7,863 nt of DNA, taken from assembly GCA_025925185.1 (NCBI GenBank), contig JAICLV010000114.1, positions 1 through 7,863 of the forward strand. Reading direction: 5' to 3'. Positions within the stretch are counted from its first letter, which is position 1. Each line of letters starts with the position of its first letter. The translations under genes were made by a program, and so were the position numbers. Below the pieces are notes generated by a model, which saw nothing but the letters and a program-made list of their open reading frames with translations, did no database searches and was not told where the DNA came from. This stretch comes from Acidothermaceae bacterium. Its GTDB lineage: Bacteria > Actinomycetota > Actinomycetes > Acidothermales > Acidothermaceae. Below are positions 5,552 through 7,863 of the stretch, in pieces.

Positions 5552-5863
5552 TCAGACGTTGAAGCCGATGGCGCGCAGCTGCTCGCGGCCATCGTCGGTG
5601 ATCTTGTCGGGGCCCCACGGCGGCATCCAGACCCAGTTGATCCGGAACTCCTTCACCAGACCGTCGAGCGCGCTCCGAGTCTGGTCTTCGATGACGTCTT
5701 GCAGCGGGCAGGCCGCCGACGTCAGGGTCATGTCGATGACAGCGGTGTCGTCGTCGTCCATGACGAGGTTGTAGATGAGGCCGAGGTCGACGACGTTGAT
5801 GCCCAGCTCCGGGTCGACCACGTCGTACAGCGCTTCCTTGACGTCTTCGAGGGTGGTGGTCAT
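5552..5863 (-). CDS. sufT: SufT, MIP18/DUF59-family Fe-S maturation factor
   Basis: This 103-residue protein fills nearly the whole length of the DUF59/MIP18 domain. Family members such as SufT help mature iron-sulfur proteins in the cytoplasm, with a proposed role in cluster transfer or carriage; the exact reaction is not settled. Visible hallmarks are DPELGINVVDLGLIY (17-31), including the conserved DPE, the TSAACP motif with the single conserved Cys52, and a C-terminal WMPPWGPDKITDDGREQL (79-96). The ATG at 5863 overlaps the sufU stop codon by 4 bp (ATGA), implying translational coupling; GGAAGG lies about 9 bases upstream. The frame is open further upstream to 5965, but that stretch is sufU read out of frame. 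It is the last gene of the suf operon here; the ABC-F gene follows after 136 bp. Confidence 0.92.
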   Translation of the reverse strand: MTTTLEDVKEALYDVVDPELGINVVDLGLIYNLVMDDDDTAVIDMTLTSAACPLQDVIEDQTRSALDGLVKEFRINWVWMPPWGPDKITDDGREQLRAIGFNV

Positions 5864-6342
5864 TCGGATGTGCCTTCCGGGATCGGGGCGTCGTCTGACG
5901 CCGCTTGTGCTCCTAACGCTTGCGCGGTGGCGTCCTTCCACGCCATCCACGACAGCAGCGCGCACTTCACACGCGCCGGGAACTTAGACACTCCGACAAA
6001 CGCCACGGCGTCCTCGAGGACATCCTCGTCGGGAGTGGCGGTTCCCTTGCTCTGCATCAGCGCGAGAAACTCCTCGTGCGCCGTGAACCCCGCATCGATG
6101 TCTCGACCGATCACGAGGTCGGTGAGCACCGACGCGCTCGCCTGCGAGATCGAGCAACCCGCGCTGTCGTAGCTGACGTCGGCGACCTTGCCGCCCTCGA
6201 GCTTGACCCGCAGGGTGATCTCGTCGCCGCAGGTCGGGTTGACGTGGTGCACCTCGACGTCGAACGGCTCCCGAAGCCCTTTGTGGTGGGGGTTTCGGTA
6301 GTGATCGAGGATGATCTCCTGGTACATCGACTCAAGCTGCAT
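5860..6342 (-). CDS. sufU: SufU, zinc-dependent sulfur acceptor for SufS
   Basis: This 160-residue IscU-like protein of the SUF system resembles Bacillus and mycobacterial SufU. In that type the protein is a Zn-bound sulfurtransferase that accepts persulfide from SufS and activates it. The opening LESMYQEIILDHYRNPHHKG (3-22) is typical. The Zn/active-site set is complete: Cys38 and Asp40 in NPTCGD, Cys63 in SAGCSIS, and Cys127 in FPARVKCALL. The segment between Cys63 and Cys127 carries the roughly 20-residue insert that separates SufU from IscU. Residues after about 140 form a short acidic, probably disordered tail. The ATG at 6342 overlaps the sufS stop by one base (TGATG). The open frame continues far upstream to 7257, but only as the non-coding frame of sufS. 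Its 3' end overlaps sufT by 4 bp. Confidence 0.95.
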   Translation of the reverse strand: MQLESMYQEIILDHYRNPHHKGLREPFDVEVHHVNPTCGDEITLRVKLEGGKVADVSYDSAGCSISQASASVLTDLVIGRDIDAGFTAHEEFLALMQSKGTATPDEDVLEDAVAFVGVSKFPARVKCALLSWMAWKDATAQALGAQAASDDAPIPEGTSE

Positions 6343-7607
6343 CAGGCGAAGAACCTTCTCGCTTGCTCGACACCCGCGATCAGCGCGTCGATCTCGGCCG
6401 GCGTCGTGTACAGATAGGACGACGCGCGCGTCGAGGCCGTGATGCCGAAGCGTTGATGGACGGGCCGCCCGCAGTGGTGACCCGCCCGAACCGCGACGCC
6501 GACGGAGTCGAGCACCTGCGCGACGTCGTGGGGGTGCACCTTGTCGAGCGTGAACGAGATCGCGCCGCCGCGGTCGACCGCCTCGGTGGGCCCGAGAATC
6601 CGGACGCCGTCGAGCGCGCCCAGGCGGGCAAGCGCGTACGCCGTGATGGCTTGCTCGTGCGCGGCGATCGACTCCATGCCGATGCCCGATAGGTAGTCGA
6701 CGGCGGCGCCGAGCGCGACCGCCTCGGCAATGGGCGGGGTGCCAGCCTCGTACTTGTGCGGCACGGCGGCGTACATCGACTTCTCCATCGTGACGGTCTC
6801 GATCATCTCGCCGCCGCCGAGGAACGGCGGCAACTCCTCGAGCAGCGCGCGACGGCCCCACAGCACGCCGATGCCGGTCGGGCCGCACATCTTGTGGCCG
6901 GTGAACGCGTAGAAGTCGACGTCGAGGGCGGCTACGTCGACCGGCATGTGCGGCACCGCCTGCGAGCCATCGACGACGACCAGCGCGCCAACCTCGTGCG
7001 CGCGGGCGGCGAGCGGCGCGACCGGATTGACGGTGCCGAGGACGTTCGAGACATGCACCAGCGCAAGGACTTTCGTGCGCTCGGTGAGGAGGTCGTCGAT
7101 GTTCGAGAGGTCGAGCCGGCCCTCGTCGGTGACGTCGAACCACCGCAGCGTCGCACCCGTGCGTTCGCAAAGGAGCTGCCACGGCACGATGTTGGAATGG
7201 TGCTCCATCGTGGTGACGACCACCTCGTCGCCGGGCTTGAGCCCGCGCGGACCCCACCCGAGCACGTTGGCGACCAGGTTCAACGCCTCAGACGAGTTCT
7301 TGGTGAACACGACCTCGGCGGCGTCGGGCGCGCCGATCAGGCTGGCGATTTTCAGCCGCGCGTCTTCGTACGCCTCCGTCGCCTCTTCGCCCAGGGCGTG
7401 CGTGGCACGGTGGATGTTCGCGTTGTGCCGCTCGTAAAAGTCCGAGAGCACGTCGAGCACGGCCCGCGGCTTTTGCGACGTGTTCGCGCTGTCGAGATAG
7501 ACGAGCGGGTGCCCGTCGCGTACCGTGCGGTCGAGGATCGGAAAGTCCTTGCGCACCGCCTCGACGTCGAAGTCACCCAGCAAGTCGCGAAGTTCGGCCT
7601 CGCTCAT
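6342..7607 (-). CDS. sufS: SufS, group II cysteine desulfurase
   Basis: SufS is a PLP-dependent enzyme that converts L-cysteine to L-alanine and leaves sulfur as a persulfide on its own cysteine, feeding SufU and the SufBCD scaffold. From the chosen start it has 421 residues, normal for the family. PLP binding is seen in TMEHHSN (133-139, with His137 stacking on the ring), VVVDGSQ (Asp213, Gln216) and the Schiff-base lysine in TGHKMCGPTGIG (His238, Lys239). The catalytic Cys379 lies in RAGHHCGRP, within the group II type active-site loop, and an Arg follows in ASTRASSYLY (394). The ATG at 7607 is preferred over the in-frame ATG at 7613 because GGAGG (7615-7619) is only 1 base from 7613 but 7 bases from 7607. 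It sits 21 bp after sufC and overlaps sufU by one base. Confidence 0.96.
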   Translation of the reverse strand: MSEAELRDLLGDFDVEAVRKDFPILDRTVRDGHPLVYLDSANTSQKPRAVLDVLSDFYERHNANIHRATHALGEEATEAYEDARLKIASLIGAPDAAEVVFTKNSSEALNLVANVLGWGPRGLKPGDEVVVTTMEHHSNIVPWQLLCERTGATLRWFDVTDEGRLDLSNIDDLLTERTKVLALVHVSNVLGTVNPVAPLAARAHEVGALVVVDGSQAVPHMPVDVAALDVDFYAFTGHKMCGPTGIGVLWGRRALLEELPPFLGGGEMIETVTMEKSMYAAVPHKYEAGTPPIAEAVALGAAVDYLSGIGMESIAAHEQAITAYALARLGALDGVRILGPTEAVDRGGAISFTLDKVHPHDVAQVLDSVGVAVRAGHHCGRPVHQRFGITASTRASSYLYTTPAEIDALIAGVEQARRFFA

Positions 7608-7628
7608 GCACATTCCTCCCTACGCGGG

Positions 7629-7863
7629 CTACGCGGCGCCCTTGACGAAGCGCTCGTATCCCTCGGCCTCGAGCCGGTCGGCGAGCTCGGGCCCGCCTTC
7701 CTCGACGACGCGGCCCTCGACGAAGACGTGCACGAAGTCGGGCTTGATGTAGCGCAAGATGCGCGTGTAGTGGGTGATGAGCAGCACACCGCGATCCGAT
7801 TGGGCACGGAACCGGTTGACGCCCTCGGACACGATGCGCAGCGCGTCGACATCGAGACCGGAG
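7629..7863 (-). CDS. sufC: SufC, ATPase of the SufBCD scaffold, only the C-terminal 77 residues
   Basis: This is the 3' end of the gene for the ABC-type ATPase that works with SufB and SufD in cluster assembly. The fragment begins in the D-loop ([16 protein letters not shown]) just after the Walker B, which is outside the window. It continues with the switch-histidine loop [10 protein letters not shown] at about 27-36 and the typical SufC ending, [14 protein letters not shown] followed by [13 protein letters not shown]. About two thirds of the usual 250-260 residues are missing because of the window edge, not because of damage. The TAG is at 7629-7631. The next gene, sufS, starts 21 bp downstream with its own SD site, fitting the order sufC-sufS-sufU-sufT of actinobacterial suf operons. 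Confidence 0.93.
   Translation of the reverse strand, partial: SGLDVDALRIVSEGVNRFRAQSDRGVLLITHYTRILRYIKPDFVHVFVEGRVVEEGGPELADRLEAEGYERFVKGAA

Noticed and set aside
5860..7257. A 465-codon open frame that could be read as a long N-terminal extension of SufU.
   Set aside because: Only the last 160 codons resemble SufU. The upstream part is Arg-rich, low-complexity translation of the shifted frame of sufS, and the one-base TGATG junction gives a natural start at 6342.
1..7863. CRISPR arrays, tRNA or rRNA genes, insertion sequences, integrase or phage genes.
   Set aside because: None seen. All long stretches are explained by ordinary chromosomal genes, and the largest gene-free gap is 214 bp.

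Overview
The window is a high-GC stretch with GTG starts, strong Shine-Dalgarno (SD) sites and tightly packed genes. Gene content and order point to an actinobacterium (Actinomycetota). The genus cannot be fixed from the sequence alone. It is chromosomal, housekeeping-type DNA: I see no transposase, integrase, CRISPR array, tRNA or rRNA.

Reading along the minus strand from the right edge, the first block is the downstream end of a SUF iron-sulfur cluster operon: sufC (only its 3' end, 7629-7863), sufS (6342-7607), sufU (5860-6342) and sufT (5552-5863). These genes are 21 bp apart or overlap by 1 and 4 bp, so they are almost certainly co-transcribed and translationally coupled. SufS takes sulfur from cysteine, SufU accepts it, the SufBCD scaffold (SufC its ATPase) builds the cluster, and SufT is an auxiliary maturation factor.

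A 136-bp gap (5416-5551) follows. It holds a perfect 20-bp palindrome, a further half-site and a long imperfect stem-loop, and it precedes an ABC-F translation factor (3817-5415). Next comes an oppositely oriented MFS efflux-type permease (2539-3834), whose 3' end overlaps that of the ABC-F gene by 18 bp. A 214-bp divergent region (2325-2538) with short repeats separates the MFS gene from a small helix-turn-helix protein (2037-2324) with a Gln/Pro-rich tail.

Downstream of the HTH gene lie a stem-loop, a four-copy 11-bp tandem repeat, a shortened enoyl-CoA hydratase-like protein (1311-1955) and the N-terminal 416 residues of an ABC exporter half-transporter (1-1250, cut just before Walker A).

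ABC-F, the small HTH protein and an enoyl-CoA hydratase near the suf operon are recurrent neighbours in actinobacteria; M. tuberculosis Rv1463-Rv1466 and Rv1472-Rv1473A are, from memory, the comparable genes. The MFS gene looks like an insertion into this block. I do not see a clearly new multi-gene system. The most distinctive signals are non-coding: the palindrome and clustered TGATCA sites near the ABC-F, MFS and HTH genes, and the phased 11-bp repeat before the hydratase gene.
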